Positions 34,448 through 43,276 of a stretch of 64,000 nt of DNA are shown here, piece by piece. The DNA comes from Caldilineaceae bacterium SB0661_bin_34 (lineage in GTDB: Bacteria > Chloroflexota > Anaerolineae > Caldilineales > Caldilineaceae), in assembly GCA_009841145.1 (NCBI GenBank), contig VXMJ01000081.1, positions 13,552-77,551 of the forward strand, written 5' to 3'. Both the position numbers and the translations under genes were made by a program. The notes beneath the pieces were generated by a model. The model was not told the origin of the DNA and searched no databases. It saw nothing but the letters and a program-made list of their open reading frames with translations. Each line of letters opens with the position of its first letter. Position 1 is the first letter of the stretch.

Positions 34448-35514
34448 CAGAGCTTGATTCCCTGGGCCCGCATGATTCCGCGCATGTAGCCCAAGGCATA
34501 GGCCATGCCCGCATGCCAAGGGGCTTCGCAGGTCATCTGCGGGGTGTGGTCCGGGATTAGGACGCCATCGAAGTCGTTGGCAGCCAGGATGGTCACAATG
34601 CGCGCCATGTCCACGTCACCCTCGTCCACGAACACCTCGTGGTACCGGGGCACCTTGCCCCGGACGTTGCGGAAGTGCACATAGCCGATTGCATTCTGTT
34701 GGCTGTACTGTTCGGTGAACGCATAAATGTCGCCCTCGGTCATCTCCGCCATCGAACCCACGCAATATTCCAGCTTGTTGCTGGGGCTGGTGTGCAGGTC
34801 CAGTACGTCCTGGTACATCCGGGGCTGGTACACGAGGCGTGCGGTTCCGCGCAGTGTGGGCATCGGTGGGTCGTCGGGATGCAGGGCCAGGGCTACGCCG
34901 GCTTCTTCCGCCACCGGCAGGACTTCCCCCAGAAACCGGTCCAGGCGCGACCACAATTCCTTGCGGCCAACCGCCGAAACCATGCCGGCTGGAGCCTCCG
35001 GATCGTAGGTCATGTTCCAGATGGTTCCGTTGGCGATGGGCGTCTCCCGCGGACCGTCCGGACCCAGGAAGCCGACCGACTCGGCACCGCCGCGGGCCCA
35101 GGGTCCTTCCACATGGCCCCAAACACCGGCGATGCTGAAGTTGTAGCCCATGACCGGAATGCCGGCTGCCCCGAGATTGCGGACGATGGCCTGAATCGTT
35201 TCGATCTGTTCGTCCCGTTTGGGACCGTCCAACAGGATGTCGTACCAATGGGCGGGACTGAAGTTCTCCAATGCCGCCAGTTCCAGGCCCTCGGCCTGAA
35301 TGCTCCGTCGCAGGCCGGAGAGGGAATCGGCGGACCAGGGTTCGAGATCCGGATCGGCCCAGCCCCAGCCGTCGTCCTCCTGGGTGGGAATGCGCGGGCC
35401 GTCGCTGAAATAGTCGGTCAGGTGGGCCACAATGTGGGTGGCGCCTGCTTGTCGGGCAAAACGGAAATTGTCCGTATGCAGCATGTGTCGGTAAAGACCA
35501 AGGCCCAGTTTCAT
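34447..35514 (-). CDS. uxuA: Mannonate dehydratase (UxuA family)
   Basis: A 355-residue TIM-barrel dehydratase that converts D-mannonate to 2-keto-3-deoxygluconate in hexuronate degradation. Family residues appear in LALHPDDPP (metal His), YVHFRNVRG, FVDEGDVDM and IPDHTPQM. The length is slightly shorter than Escherichia coli UxuA, as in the common short bacterial forms. It is the first gene of a two-gene minus-strand unit with the HD protein. Together with the Gfo/Idh and enolase-superfamily enzymes elsewhere in the window it supports use of uronic acids. Confidence 0.88.
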   Translation of the reverse strand: MKLGLGLYRHMLHTDNFRFARQAGATHIVAHLTDYFSDGPRIPTQEDDGWGWADPDLEPWSADSLSGLRRSIQAEGLELAALENFSPAHWYDILLDGPKRDEQIETIQAIVRNLGAAGIPVMGYNFSIAGVWGHVEGPWARGGAESVGFLGPDGPRETPIANGTIWNMTYDPEAPAGMVSAVGRKELWSRLDRFLGEVLPVAEEAGVALALHPDDPPMPTLRGTARLVYQPRMYQDVLDLHTSPSNKLEYCVGSMAEMTEGDIYAFTEQYSQQNAIGYVHFRNVRGKVPRYHEVFVDEGDVDMARIVTILAANDFDGVLIPDHTPQMTCEAPWHAGMAYALGYMRGIMRAQGIKL

Positions 35515-35767
35515 GGTGGAACGGCCACCTTAGGTTGTATTCGGCGGGAGGCGCCGCGGACAAGACGAGAAATTGTAGCGATCGAGGTCTCCGACCGGCG
35601 CGAAGTCCTTTGTCCACTCACAAGATCCCTGCAGAAGAAGTTCACATTGTGTCCACATTTGGTTTCTAGACTGGCCGCCATGAGTTGGACACCACAGCTG
35701 CCTCCGGAGCACATTCCGGGGCACTGTGGACCTGTCCATCCGATCCCATCGCAACAGGATGCAAATC

Positions 35768-37252
35768 ATGGTTACCAAGTTGAAGCCCCAAGCCGGCCGC
35801 TGTCTGGGGCTGGCCTTCGCCTCGTTCCTTGTCTTCACCCTCCTGATGTCGGGCGCGGCCCTGGCGCAGGAGCGGTACGATGCGGAACAGGAGACGTCCG
35901 TCAAGGATGAATTCCTGGCCGAAGCCCAATCCGCCGCCGCCGAACTCGGCGCCGAGTTCGGGCTGAGTGCCGATGATGCGGTATCGCTCGTCGACACACT
36001 CCTCTTTACTGTTCCGAATATCGAACCGGGAGCCAACATGCGCTGGTTGATGGCGGACCTGTCCGCGACCTACGGCCTTGAACCGCGGGAGCTCTTTGGC
36101 TTCCTGCAGCTGTACGGCACTGAACTCATGGCCATTGGCCAGGACTATGGCCTGGTACCGGAGCGCGGGACAGGCCCTGGCTACGGTCCCCGGTCTGCCG
36201 AGTTTGACCGGACAGCATCTGTCGGTCCGCACAGGCAGTGGCAGGTGGAAAAAGTGGAATGGCAGTACGGACCGCGCGGGGCGGAGAAGATGCGAACTGA
36301 ACGCAGACCTGCCTACGGTCTCGGTCCGGAACGACCCGGCATGGCCCGCGCCGATGCAATGCGATACCGGTTCCAGCAAATGCACGAGGAATTCCACATG
36401 CGGGATGCCGGAAATCGGTACGGCAAGGTGCATAACGGTCCAAATCTGGACATGCGGGAAGCTGCGAAGCAGCACCGCCTGAACCCGAAGGTGCTGGCTT
36501 GGAAGGCCGAACAGGTATATGCACGGCACTATGCGGTCTGGGACAAGGCTGTCGCCAAGAGCTGGGATGGACCCGGCCACAAGGACGACATGTATGGCAA
36601 GTACGGCGGACCCGAGGCCTGGGGCCGGTATGGCGATATCGGCGCTGCCAAGGCCCGTTGGTACAAGGGCAAGGAAGCGGACAGCATCCATTTCAAGCGT
36701 GGTGGCGTCGAGGATGGGGACCGGTTCAATAGGGAACGCGTCATGCCTGACGGTGCCTGGCACGATGGTGACGGGTCTGGCCGCAAGTACGGCAAGCCCG
36801 GCGACGCGGAGGCCTGGGAACGGATCGACAAGCGCACACTGGTTCCCGGAAGAGTCTGGCGCGACACTGATACTTCGGACCGTATGCGGTTGGAACGGGC
36901 TCGCTTCGGTGAACATCCGGAAGGTCGGATGCGCGGCGGCCAGCCGGACTTCATGGACGAGGACTTCATGGACGTGTCCGTCGAACCCTTGGTTGGAGGT
37001 TTCGAGCCCGATATGATGGACTTGGAACACAACGTGGCAGCCATGGTTCCGGTTGTGCTGGACGTGGTCGGATCCGCCATCGTGGAGTCACTGGCCGAAT
37101 CGACGGGCGTACCGGAGGCGGAGATGGAGGTCATGGTTGTGCAGGCCCTTCTGGAGGGACTGGATGTGGCCATGGACGCAGGTCTGATTACGCAGGCGGA
37201 TGCCTTCGACATGCTGATGTTGCTGACCGCGGCGGACGCCATGGAGCAGTAG
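35768..37252 (+). CDS. Secreted hypothetical protein, Tyr/Gly/Arg-rich
   Basis: A 494-residue protein with a Sec signal peptide (FASFLVFTLLMSGAALA then cleavage before QERYD). I do not recognise a family. An acidic helical region (residues 40-130) is followed by a long basic, aromatic, low-complexity middle with recurrent Y/R-G units such as KYGGPEAWGRYG and GSGRKYGKPGDAEAWERID, then an acidic Met-rich C-terminal helical part. AGGAT precedes the chosen ATG. It lies just upstream of a response-regulator/kinase pair, separated by a hairpin. The protein may be a cell-surface or periplasmic factor. Confidence 0.7.
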   Translation: MVTKLKPQAGRCLGLAFASFLVFTLLMSGAALAQERYDAEQETSVKDEFLAEAQSAAAELGAEFGLSADDAVSLVDTLLFTVPNIEPGANMRWLMADLSATYGLEPRELFGFLQLYGTELMAIGQDYGLVPERGTGPGYGPRSAEFDRTASVGPHRQWQVEKVEWQYGPRGAEKMRTERRPAYGLGPERPGMARADAMRYRFQQMHEEFHMRDAGNRYGKVHNGPNLDMREAAKQHRLNPKVLAWKAEQVYARHYAVWDKAVAKSWDGPGHKDDMYGKYGGPEAWGRYGDIGAAKARWYKGKEADSIHFKRGGVEDGDRFNRERVMPDGAWHDGDGSGRKYGKPGDAEAWERIDKRTLVPGRVWRDTDTSDRMRLERARFGEHPEGRMRGGQPDFMDEDFMDVSVEPLVGGFEPDMMDLEHNVAAMVPVVLDVVGSAIVESLAESTGVPEAEMEVMVVQALLEGLDVAMDAGLITQADAFDMLMLLTAADAMEQ

Positions 37253-37283
37253 ACAGTCGAGGGCTTCATCGGAAACATTGAAG

Positions 37284-37312
37284 ACCCGGCCGCCAGGAGA
37301 CGGTGGCCGGGT
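37284..37312 (+). terminator. Hairpin between the secreted protein gene and the response regulator
   Basis: An 11-bp stem, ACCCGGCCGCC (37284-37294) with GGTGGCCGGGT (37302-37312, one G-T pair), and a seven-base loop, lies 30 bases after the stop codon. It lacks a strong T tract, so it may act as an attenuator or an RNA-stabilising end instead of a full terminator. Confidence 0.45.
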
Positions 37313-37340
37313 TGTGCCTTGATTGACAGACGGATCCACC

Positions 37341-38042
37341 ATGGCCCAACACCTGCTCGTTGTCGACGACAACGACCAAATCACTAACTTGCTCCGCCAG
37401 TATTTGCAGGCGCAGGGATATGCTGTCGACGTGGCCGGGGACGGTGTTGAAGCCCTGAAGCGGATCGCGGACCGGCTGCCGGACCTGATCCTGTTGGATG
37501 TGATGATGCCTCGCATGGACGGCTTCGAATTCATGCAGGAGTTGCGCCGACAACATGCCGTACCGGTCATTTTCCTGACCGCACGGCTGGACGAAGTCGA
37601 TCTGCTGACCGGGTTCGGCTATGGGGCCGACGACTACCTGACCAAGCCGTTCAGCATGAGCGAGTTGGCCGCGCGGGTGCGCGCGGTACTCCGCCGCACA
37701 CAGGATGCCCGGTCTCGGGACGAGGTGGTGCGCAGCGGTGACATTGAAGTGGATCGCTCCCGCTTTGAGGTACGGGTTAAATCCCGGCTGGTGAACCTGA
37801 CCCGTACAGAGTTCTCCCTGTTGGAGGCCTTGGTGGATGCCGGGGGGCGGGTGCTTTCCCGTCCCCAGTTGCTGGAGTACATGTTCGGCGATGCGCCCGG
37901 GATGGCCGACGGCTTCGAGCGCACGGTGGATGCCCACGTTAAGAATCTGAGGGCCAAGCTGGCCCGCGAGGCCGACGGTCAGGTCTTTGTGGAGACGGTG
38001 TACGGTGTCGGCTATCGCCTCCGGGAGGGTGGAGGATCGTAG
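37341..38042 (+). CDS. OmpR-family response regulator
   Basis: A 233-residue two-domain regulator. The receiver domain has the acidic pair in LLVVDDND, phospho-acceptor Asp53 in LILLDVMMP, the conserved Thr in VIFLTARLD and Lys in YLTKPFSM. The C-terminal winged helix (residues about 130-230) is the OmpR/PhoB type, ending FVETVYGVGYRL. The ATG giving MAQHLLVVDD was chosen over a TTG six codons earlier. The kinase gene follows two bases after its stop. Confidence 0.93.
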   Translation: MAQHLLVVDDNDQITNLLRQYLQAQGYAVDVAGDGVEALKRIADRLPDLILLDVMMPRMDGFEFMQELRRQHAVPVIFLTARLDEVDLLTGFGYGADDYLTKPFSMSELAARVRAVLRRTQDARSRDEVVRSGDIEVDRSRFEVRVKSRLVNLTRTEFSLLEALVDAGGRVLSRPQLLEYMFGDAPGMADGFERTVDAHVKNLRAKLAREADGQVFVETVYGVGYRLREGGGS

Positions 38043-38044
38043 GC

Positions 38045-39457
38045 ATGTCGCTCGGCAGCAAACTGAGCATCGCCTTTGTCGCAATTGCCGTCCTTGGCAT
38101 TCTCGTGGCCGGTGCCCTTGGCATTTGGAATACGGTCGAGTTCCACGATCGCCAGGACTTCGAGGCGCAGGCCCTGCCGCTCCTCCTGGACGAGGTGTTG
38201 ATCCATTACCAGGCCCATGACAAATCCTGGGAGGGTGCCGGCAAACTGCCCTTGCCAGGGTATGTGCTGCTGTTCGACGAGGACCAAAAGTGGCTGGGGA
38301 ACGGCCGCCGCGGACCGGCGCAGAAGTTGCTTGGCCCCTTGCGCGGATACGGTGTTCCCGCTCAGGCCATTGTCCTGGACGGCGAAGTGATCGGATTCCT
38401 GAAAGTGATTCGCCGACCTAAGGAGTTGGGTGAGGGGGCCGAGATCACGTCTTTCCCGGAGGATGCCGCTTTCCTTGAGGACGAGTTCGAAGACTTGGAA
38501 CGCCAACGGCGGGATCGTTGGCCGATACCTTTCTGGGGATTTGGCGCCATCCTGCTGGCAGCCGGCGTGTCCGGTGTATTTGTCAGTCGGCGGATTGTCA
38601 GGCCGCTGCACGAACTGACGGACGCCACGCGGGCGGTGGCGTCCGGCGAACTGGACCACCGGGTTCCCGTGCGGTCGCAAGACGAATTGGGCATGCTGGC
38701 AGAGTCGTTCAATTCCATGAGCCGAAAACTGTCCGAGTCGGAGCAACTGAAGCGGCAGATGACCCAGGACGTGGTGCACGACCTGGCACAGCCAATTGTG
38801 GTCATCCGCGGGTTGGCCGAAGCCATGCGCGACGGTGCCATCCCGGCCACGAACGAGAACCTGGACACGATCTTCCAGGAGGCCGGTCGCATGGAAGGGT
38901 TGGTGCGGGGCCTGCACGTCCTGGAACAGTTGGATGCGGGACGCCTGCAGCTGTCCAGGGAGCCTCTGGCACCGGCGCGTCTGGTGGAGCGCCTGACGCG
39001 CATGTACGCTGGGCAGGCGCAGGGGGCGGGCATTTCCTTGACCGCGCGTGTCGAACCCAACCTGCCTGTGCTCAATGTCGACGGGGAGCGCTTGATCCAG
39101 GTGCTGGGCAACATTGTGGTCAATGCCCTGACCCATGCCCCGGCCGACAGCGAAATCGAAATTCAGGCCCGGACCGCCTCGGACGGAGGCGTCGAATTGT
39201 CCGTGACGGACGGTGGACCGGGAGTGAAGGAAGAGGATCTGACCCGGATCTTCGAGCGGTTCTACCGGGCGGACAAGGCGCGCACGCAGACGGGCGGCAA
39301 CGGTTCGGGCATTGGCCTTGCCATCGTGCGCTCGCTGGTCGAGGCCCATGGCGGCAGGGCCTTCGCGGCCAACGTCGAACCAACCGGGCTTCGCGTATCA
39401 GTTTGGTTGCCGCCGTCCCCCCGGCCGTTCTCGGCTGGTCGAACCGAAGGAAGTTGA
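38045..39457 (+). CDS. Sensor histidine kinase
   Basis: A 470-residue membrane kinase. TM1 is at about residues 7-29, followed by an extracytoplasmic region of about 130 residues and TM2 near 158-180. A HAMP domain follows with RRIVRPLHELTDATRAV, then the phospho-acceptor motif VVHDLAQPIVVIRG with His245, and an ATPase domain with GNIVVNALTHAP (N box), VTDGGPGV (G1), FERFYRAD (F box) and GSGIGLAIV (G2). The H-box has Gln where HisKA kinases usually have Arg/Lys. It is cotranscribed with the response regulator. The input signal is unknown. Confidence 0.92.
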   Translation: MSLGSKLSIAFVAIAVLGILVAGALGIWNTVEFHDRQDFEAQALPLLLDEVLIHYQAHDKSWEGAGKLPLPGYVLLFDEDQKWLGNGRRGPAQKLLGPLRGYGVPAQAIVLDGEVIGFLKVIRRPKELGEGAEITSFPEDAAFLEDEFEDLERQRRDRWPIPFWGFGAILLAAGVSGVFVSRRIVRPLHELTDATRAVASGELDHRVPVRSQDELGMLAESFNSMSRKLSESEQLKRQMTQDVVHDLAQPIVVIRGLAEAMRDGAIPATNENLDTIFQEAGRMEGLVRGLHVLEQLDAGRLQLSREPLAPARLVERLTRMYAGQAQGAGISLTARVEPNLPVLNVDGERLIQVLGNIVVNALTHAPADSEIEIQARTASDGGVELSVTDGGPGVKEEDLTRIFERFYRADKARTQTGGNGSGIGLAIVRSLVEAHGGRAFAANVEPTGLRVSVWLPPSPRPFSAGRTEGS

Positions 39458-39501
39458 CAACATGCCAACACAACCCTCGATTCACGGCTGTTGTTCTCAT
39501 G

Positions 39502-39507
39502 TATAAT
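39502..39507 (+). promoter_or_regulatory. Consensus -10 box upstream of the HesB-type gene
   Basis: A perfect TATAAT 60 bases before the GTG start. A matching -35 at the proper distance is poor (GATTCA around 39479), and the good TTGACA at 39454 is too distant to pair with it. The predicted leader is about 50 bases. Confidence 0.4.
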
Positions 39508-39566
39508 CGGTGTCAGGAACTCAGTCGATTGACCGAATTCGCAATACAGGGGATAGGAGAGTTCAG

Positions 39567-39941
39567 GTGGTTACATTGACGGCAACGGCCGCGGAACGGC
39601 TGCAATCGGTCATGTCCGAGAAGGGCATGGATGAAAATCACGGCCTGCGCGTGTTTGTCAAGGGCGGTGGTTGCGGAGGCATGCAGTACGGCATGACCTT
39701 CGATAAGACCACCCGGGACGGGGACGACATCACCGAACAGCACGGCATGAACGTGCTGGTGGATCAGACCAGCCTCTTCTACATCGACGGAGCCTCGATC
39801 GACTATCAGGATTCGCTGATGGGCGGCGGGTTCCACATCGAAAATCCCAATGCTGTCAGCTCCTGTGGCTGTGGCAGCAGTTTCCGCACGGCGGACGGCC
39901 ATGCGGACGCGGCCCAGGGCGGAGGTTGCGGCCACGGCTGA
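39567..39941 (+). CDS. HesB/IscA-family iron-sulfur carrier (ErpA-like)
   Basis: A 124-residue A-type carrier that delivers Fe-S clusters to apo-proteins. The three ligand cysteines are present: Cys in KGGGCGGMQYGM, and CGCG in SSCGCGSSF near the C-terminus. The latter is followed by a His/Gly/Cys-rich extension (GGGCGHG) not usual in ErpA. The GTG start was chosen because AGGAGA lies six bases upstream and the protein then begins VTLTATAAERL, matching the family. It starts a three-gene unit with DUF2203 and rhodanese genes. Confidence 0.88.
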   Translation: MVTLTATAAERLQSVMSEKGMDENHGLRVFVKGGGCGGMQYGMTFDKTTRDGDDITEQHGMNVLVDQTSLFYIDGASIDYQDSLMGGGFHIENPNAVSSCGCGSSFRTADGHADAAQGGGCGHG

Positions 39942-39979
39942 GCCCGGCCCCATGGCTCGCGCGGCGTGCACCGAGAGTC

Positions 39980-40396
39980 ATGCCTGATCCGGTGCGCGCC
40001 CGAATCTACACGGTGCGGGAAGCCCGCGCTGCCCTGCCGCGCGTGGCGGCCCTGATGGAGTTGGTCCAGGCCGCGCGCGGGGAAATCATGGAGTTGCGGC
40101 CCAAGGTTTGGCCGTTCCTCCGTCGCCGGATCGGCAACGGAGGCAACGCCCACATTACCGATTTGACCGAACAGTTTGCGCGCCTGGATGGTGCCGTGCG
40201 CAAAATTATGGCCATGGGCATCCTGGTCAAGGATGTCGACAAGGGAATTCTCGATTTTCTGGCCATGCGACACGGCCGGCGCGTGTACCTCTGCTGGCAG
40301 TACGGCGAGGAGACCATCGACTACTGGCATGACATTGATGCCGGGTTTGCGGGCCGGCAGCCGGTGATCGAGTCGGAATTCGATGACTATGAATGA
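39980..40396 (+). CDS. DUF2203-family protein
   Basis: A 138-residue protein matching DUF2203: IYTVREARAALPRVAALM opens a helical part, and KDVDKGILDFLA and RVYLCWQYGEETIDYWHDID form the highly conserved C-terminal block. Its biochemical role is unknown. It lies 38 bases after the HesB-type gene, and the rhodanese gene follows 33 bases later. The association suggests a job around sulfur or Fe-S chemistry (inference). Confidence 0.85.
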   Translation: MPDPVRARIYTVREARAALPRVAALMELVQAARGEIMELRPKVWPFLRRRIGNGGNAHITDLTEQFARLDGAVRKIMAMGILVKDVDKGILDFLAMRHGRRVYLCWQYGEETIDYWHDIDAGFAGRQPVIESEFDDYE

Positions 40397-40429
40397 ATGA
40401 AGGCCGGCCACCGGCAAAGGCAACATCCC

Positions 40430-40783
40430 ATGCCCAACCAGTTCAACGCGCCCGAGATCGGCGTGACCGAAGTTGATATGCGGCGGCAGAGAGGCGACAG
40501 CTTCCTGCTGGTGGATGTGCGCGAAGCCGACGAACTGGAAGTGGCGGCCATCGCGGGGGCCGCCCACGTGGCGCTGAGCGACTTGAGGGATCACGGCGAA
40601 GCTGCCATTCCGCAGGCAATGCAGGACAAGGACGTGGATTGCGTCCTGTTTTGCCACAAGGGAGTGCGCAGTGCCAGGGTCACCGCCTGGCTGATGGAGC
40701 GCGGTTATACCAACGTGCGTTCGATGGACGGCGGCATTGACGCCTGGTCCGTCCTGGTCGACGAGGAAGTGGACCGCTATTGA
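40430..40783 (+). CDS. Single-domain rhodanese-like sulfurtransferase
   Basis: A 117-residue single-domain rhodanese. LLVDVREADELEVAAI is the domain's opening signature, and the active-site loop CHKGVRSA supplies the persulfide-forming cysteine. The C-terminal MDGGIDAWSVLVD is also typical. Such proteins pass sulfane sulfur to acceptors, including Fe-S assembly and thiolation systems. AAAGG precedes the ATG by about ten bases. It completes the HesB/DUF2203/rhodanese unit. Confidence 0.92.
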   Translation: MPNQFNAPEIGVTEVDMRRQRGDSFLLVDVREADELEVAAIAGAAHVALSDLRDHGEAAIPQAMQDKDVDCVLFCHKGVRSARVTAWLMERGYTNVRSMDGGIDAWSVLVDEEVDRY

Positions 40784-41008
40784 TCAGGCTCGGCCGGCCG
40801 CACGCCGAGTATCGGACTGGATGCTTTGCGCCGTTGCCGCGGGGACTTCGCCTGCGGTCTCCGCAGTTCAAGGTGCGGTTTGGGTTTTGCACCGCCGCGG
40901 TAGCCGCGTGGGCTGAGTGACCGACAACATCGCCCGCTTGCCTGCCGCGGGTCCGACGACTAACGGGGACGCTGCGGAATGGCTGCCGCTGGGCGGGTTG
41001 TTCCCCAG

Positions 41009-41929
41009 TCAGTCGGGTGCCTGTTCCTCCATCAGGCCCGGCGGGAGCTGCTCCGGATTGTCCAGCAGGGAACCGAGTGCCTGCATGTTCTTCAGGTCCG
41101 AGGTGCGTTCCACGGTTTTGGGCGTCTCCAGTAGCTTGGGAATGTGTGACCAGGTCGCATCGTTGAGAATGAACGCGAAGGCCGCTTCCCCAATCCGACC
41201 TTCGCCAATGTGTTCGTGCCGGTCCACGTGGCTGCCAAGATCGCCCTTGCTGTCGTTGAAGTGCCAGCAGTGCACCGCGTTCATGCCTACGGTGGCGTCA
41301 ATCTCGGCCATGAGGCGGTCGTACCCGTCCCGGGTGCGAATTTCGTATCCCGCGGCAAACAGGTGGCAGGTGTCGAGGCAAATGCCGGTGTTGGCTGCGT
41401 CCCGCGTCAGCGCCAGCAGGTCGGCCAGTTCGGCGAGGTTGCGCCCGATGACTGTGCCCTGGCCCGCCATGACCTCGAACAGCAAACGTGTGGCACGCAG
41501 ATGAGGACGGCTGGCATAGACTTCGTTGACGATGGCGGCAGCCCTGGCGATGCCGGCTTCCGCGCCGTCGCCCATGTGGGCGCCCGGATGCAGGACAACA
41601 TCCGGGATGCCGAGGGCCGCGGCCCGTTCCAGTTCATCTGCCAGACCGGTCTTGCTCTTGGCTTGGATGTCCAGTTTGGGTCCGGCCAGGTTGATCAGGT
41701 AGCTGGCATGGGAGACGGCCGGCAACGAGGCCGGACCCTGCCGGCGGTCCTGCCACTTTTGGATGTCGCCGGAATCCAACGGCTTGGATTTCCACTGGCG
41801 GTTGCTCTTGGTAAACACCTGGAGCGCGGTCATGTGGAGGTCGACGGCCCGGTCGATGGCCTTGTGCATGCCGCCGGCGGCGGACACGTGGGCGCCCATG
41901 AGGGTCGGCGTGGTTGCGGAGTTGGGCAT
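41009..41929 (-). CDS. nfo: Endonuclease IV (AP endonuclease)
   Basis: A 306-residue zinc-dependent AP endonuclease of base-excision repair. The ordered metal and catalytic motifs are MGAHVSAAGG, AVSHASYLINLAG, VVLHPGAHMG, CLDTCHLFAAGYE, HFNDSKGDLGSHVDRHEHIGEG and LLETPKT. One divergence is LLFEVMAGQG, where most members have LEN-TAGQG; the metal-binding Glu remains. The start was placed at MPNSATTPTLMG, and an ATG seven codons upstream is possible. It diverges from tsaB with about 30 bases between starts. Confidence 0.92.
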   Translation of the reverse strand: MPNSATTPTLMGAHVSAAGGMHKAIDRAVDLHMTALQVFTKSNRQWKSKPLDSGDIQKWQDRRQGPASLPAVSHASYLINLAGPKLDIQAKSKTGLADELERAAALGIPDVVLHPGAHMGDGAEAGIARAAAIVNEVYASRPHLRATRLLFEVMAGQGTVIGRNLAELADLLALTRDAANTGICLDTCHLFAAGYEIRTRDGYDRLMAEIDATVGMNAVHCWHFNDSKGDLGSHVDRHEHIGEGRIGEAAFAFILNDATWSHIPKLLETPKTVERTSDLKNMQALGSLLDNPEQLPPGLMEEQAPD

Positions 41930-41961
41930 GTCGGTTCCGATGGGTGGCATGGAGGCTGTGG

Positions 41962-42681
41962 ATGCTCGCACTGGCGATAGACACGGCCCTTGAACCCGCC
42001 GTAGTGGGGGTGGTGGATCTGGCTGCCGCAAAAACCCGCAGCGAACGCATATGGGAAGGCGGCCGACGCCACACAAGGGAGTTGGCTCCAACCGTCAGGG
42101 AGGTGTTGTCCGAAGCGGACACGGACCTGGAGGCTCTCACCCTGATTGCCGTGGCCCGCGGTCCGGGCAGCTACACGGGGGTTCGCACGGGGGTCAGTGT
42201 AGCAAAGGGCATCACACTCGCCCTGGGTGGCAGCGTTCCCTTGTGCGGTGTGGCTACAACCTCAATTCTGTTGCACAAGGCATATGCAGCCGCATCCCTA
42301 AAACAAGGCCCGATGCGCCTGCTGGCCGCGTTGCCGGCCGGCCGGAGCCGCTGGATTTGGGGTTGGCTGAATCCCGACGAACCGTGGCGGGAACTCGGGA
42401 CGTCCGATTTGGTGAACGGATCCCTGGACCAACTGGTACAGGCCGTCAGCCGCGGGCCGGCCATGGGCTGGCAGTCTTGGCTGTGTGCCGACCGGGACGC
42501 GGACCTTGAACTCGGGTTGGCCGGATTGCCCGGTCTGTGCTGGCCCGGCCGCAAGGAGTGCTTGCGTACATCTTTGACCTTGGCCCGCCTGGCCCGGGAC
42601 CGGTTGGCAGCCAACGAACGGTCCGATCCCGAATCCGTCGTCCCCATCTATATTCCGTCGGCAGAGGCGGTGGGAGCGTGA
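41962..42681 (+). CDS. tsaB: tRNA threonylcarbamoyladenosine biosynthesis protein TsaB
   Basis: A 239-residue ASKHA-fold protein, the non-catalytic partner of TsaD in making t6A37 in tRNA. The N-terminal [18 protein letters not shown] and the motif [19 protein letters not shown] are diagnostic of the family. The ATG was selected by GGAGG six bases upstream. It begins a plus-strand series tsaB-rimI-udg-rnj-ftsK; tsaB beside rimI is a very common arrangement. TsaD and TsaE are not in the window. Confidence 0.93.
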   Translation: MLALAIDTALEPAVVGVVDLAAAKTRSERIWEGGRRHTRELAPTVREVLSEADTDLEALTLIAVARGPGSYTGVRTGVSVAKGITLALGGSVPLCGVATTSILLHKAYAAASLKQGPMRLLAALPAGRSRWIWGWLNPDEPWRELGTSDLVNGSLDQLVQAVSRGPAMGWQSWLCADRDADLELGLAGLPGLCWPGRKECLRTSLTLARLARDRLAANERSDPESVVPIYIPSAEAVGA

Positions 42682-42688
42682 GTCCTGT

Positions 42689-43276
42689 ATGGCCGCGTTG
42701 ACCTCGCGTGCACCGGGTTTCTGCGCACTGGAAGTCGAGGACTGGCAGGATGTGGAGGAATTGGAGAGCACCTGCTTCCGACCACCCCTGAGCCGGGACC
42801 AAATCAAGTCCATGCTCAAGCCTGCCTCCATGTACGTCTGGTACGGGCTGCGCACGGGGCCGGAAGGATGGGGATCCCTGCCGCACGGCAAGGTGGCAGC
42901 GTATGTTTGCTCCGTCATGCCGGCCGACGTGGCACAGATTGTGCGGTTCGGCTGCCTGCCGACCGTGCGGAGGCGGGGGCTGGGCAGTCTTCTGATGCTC
43001 AACTTTCTGCAGGTGGCAACCATCAACTTGATGAGAGTGGTCCAACTGGAGGTGAAGCCGAGCAATCGGCAGGCCGTACACATGTATGAGAACCTGGGGT
43101 TCGAACGGATAGGGTGCCGACCGCGCTACTATGAGAACGGCGAGGCAGCCCTGCTGTACAACCTCCTTGACTTGCAGACTCCTGTCGTACAGGCAAGGCT
43201 GGCTGTGTGCCTTGACCGGACTCGGGCGCGGTTTGTCAATTCGATGAGTGCAGGCGGGAAGAATTATGGTCGATAG
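42689..43276 (+). CDS. rimI: GNAT acetyltransferase, RimI-like
   Basis: A 195-residue GNAT-family acetyltransferase similar to ribosomal-protein-S18-alanine N-acetyltransferase. The acetyl-CoA-binding loop [29 protein letters not shown] and [10 protein letters not shown] are characteristic of RimI. A short insertion ([12 protein letters not shown]) precedes the core beta-strand, and about 40 extra C-terminal residues exceed the usual 150. The gene follows tsaB by seven bases and overlaps the UDG gene by eleven. Confidence 0.85.
   Translation: MAALTSRAPGFCALEVEDWQDVEELESTCFRPPLSRDQIKSMLKPASMYVWYGLRTGPEGWGSLPHGKVAAYVCSVMPADVAQIVRFGCLPTVRRRGLGSLLMLNFLQVATINLMRVVQLEVKPSNRQAVHMYENLGFERIGCRPRYYENGEAALLYNLLDLQTPVVQARLAVCLDRTRARFVNSMSAGGKNYGR

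Noticed and set aside
39454-39507. TTGACA at 39454 and TATAAT at 39502 as one promoter
   Set aside because: The spacing is 42 bases, far too long for a sigma70 pair; only the -10 is kept.
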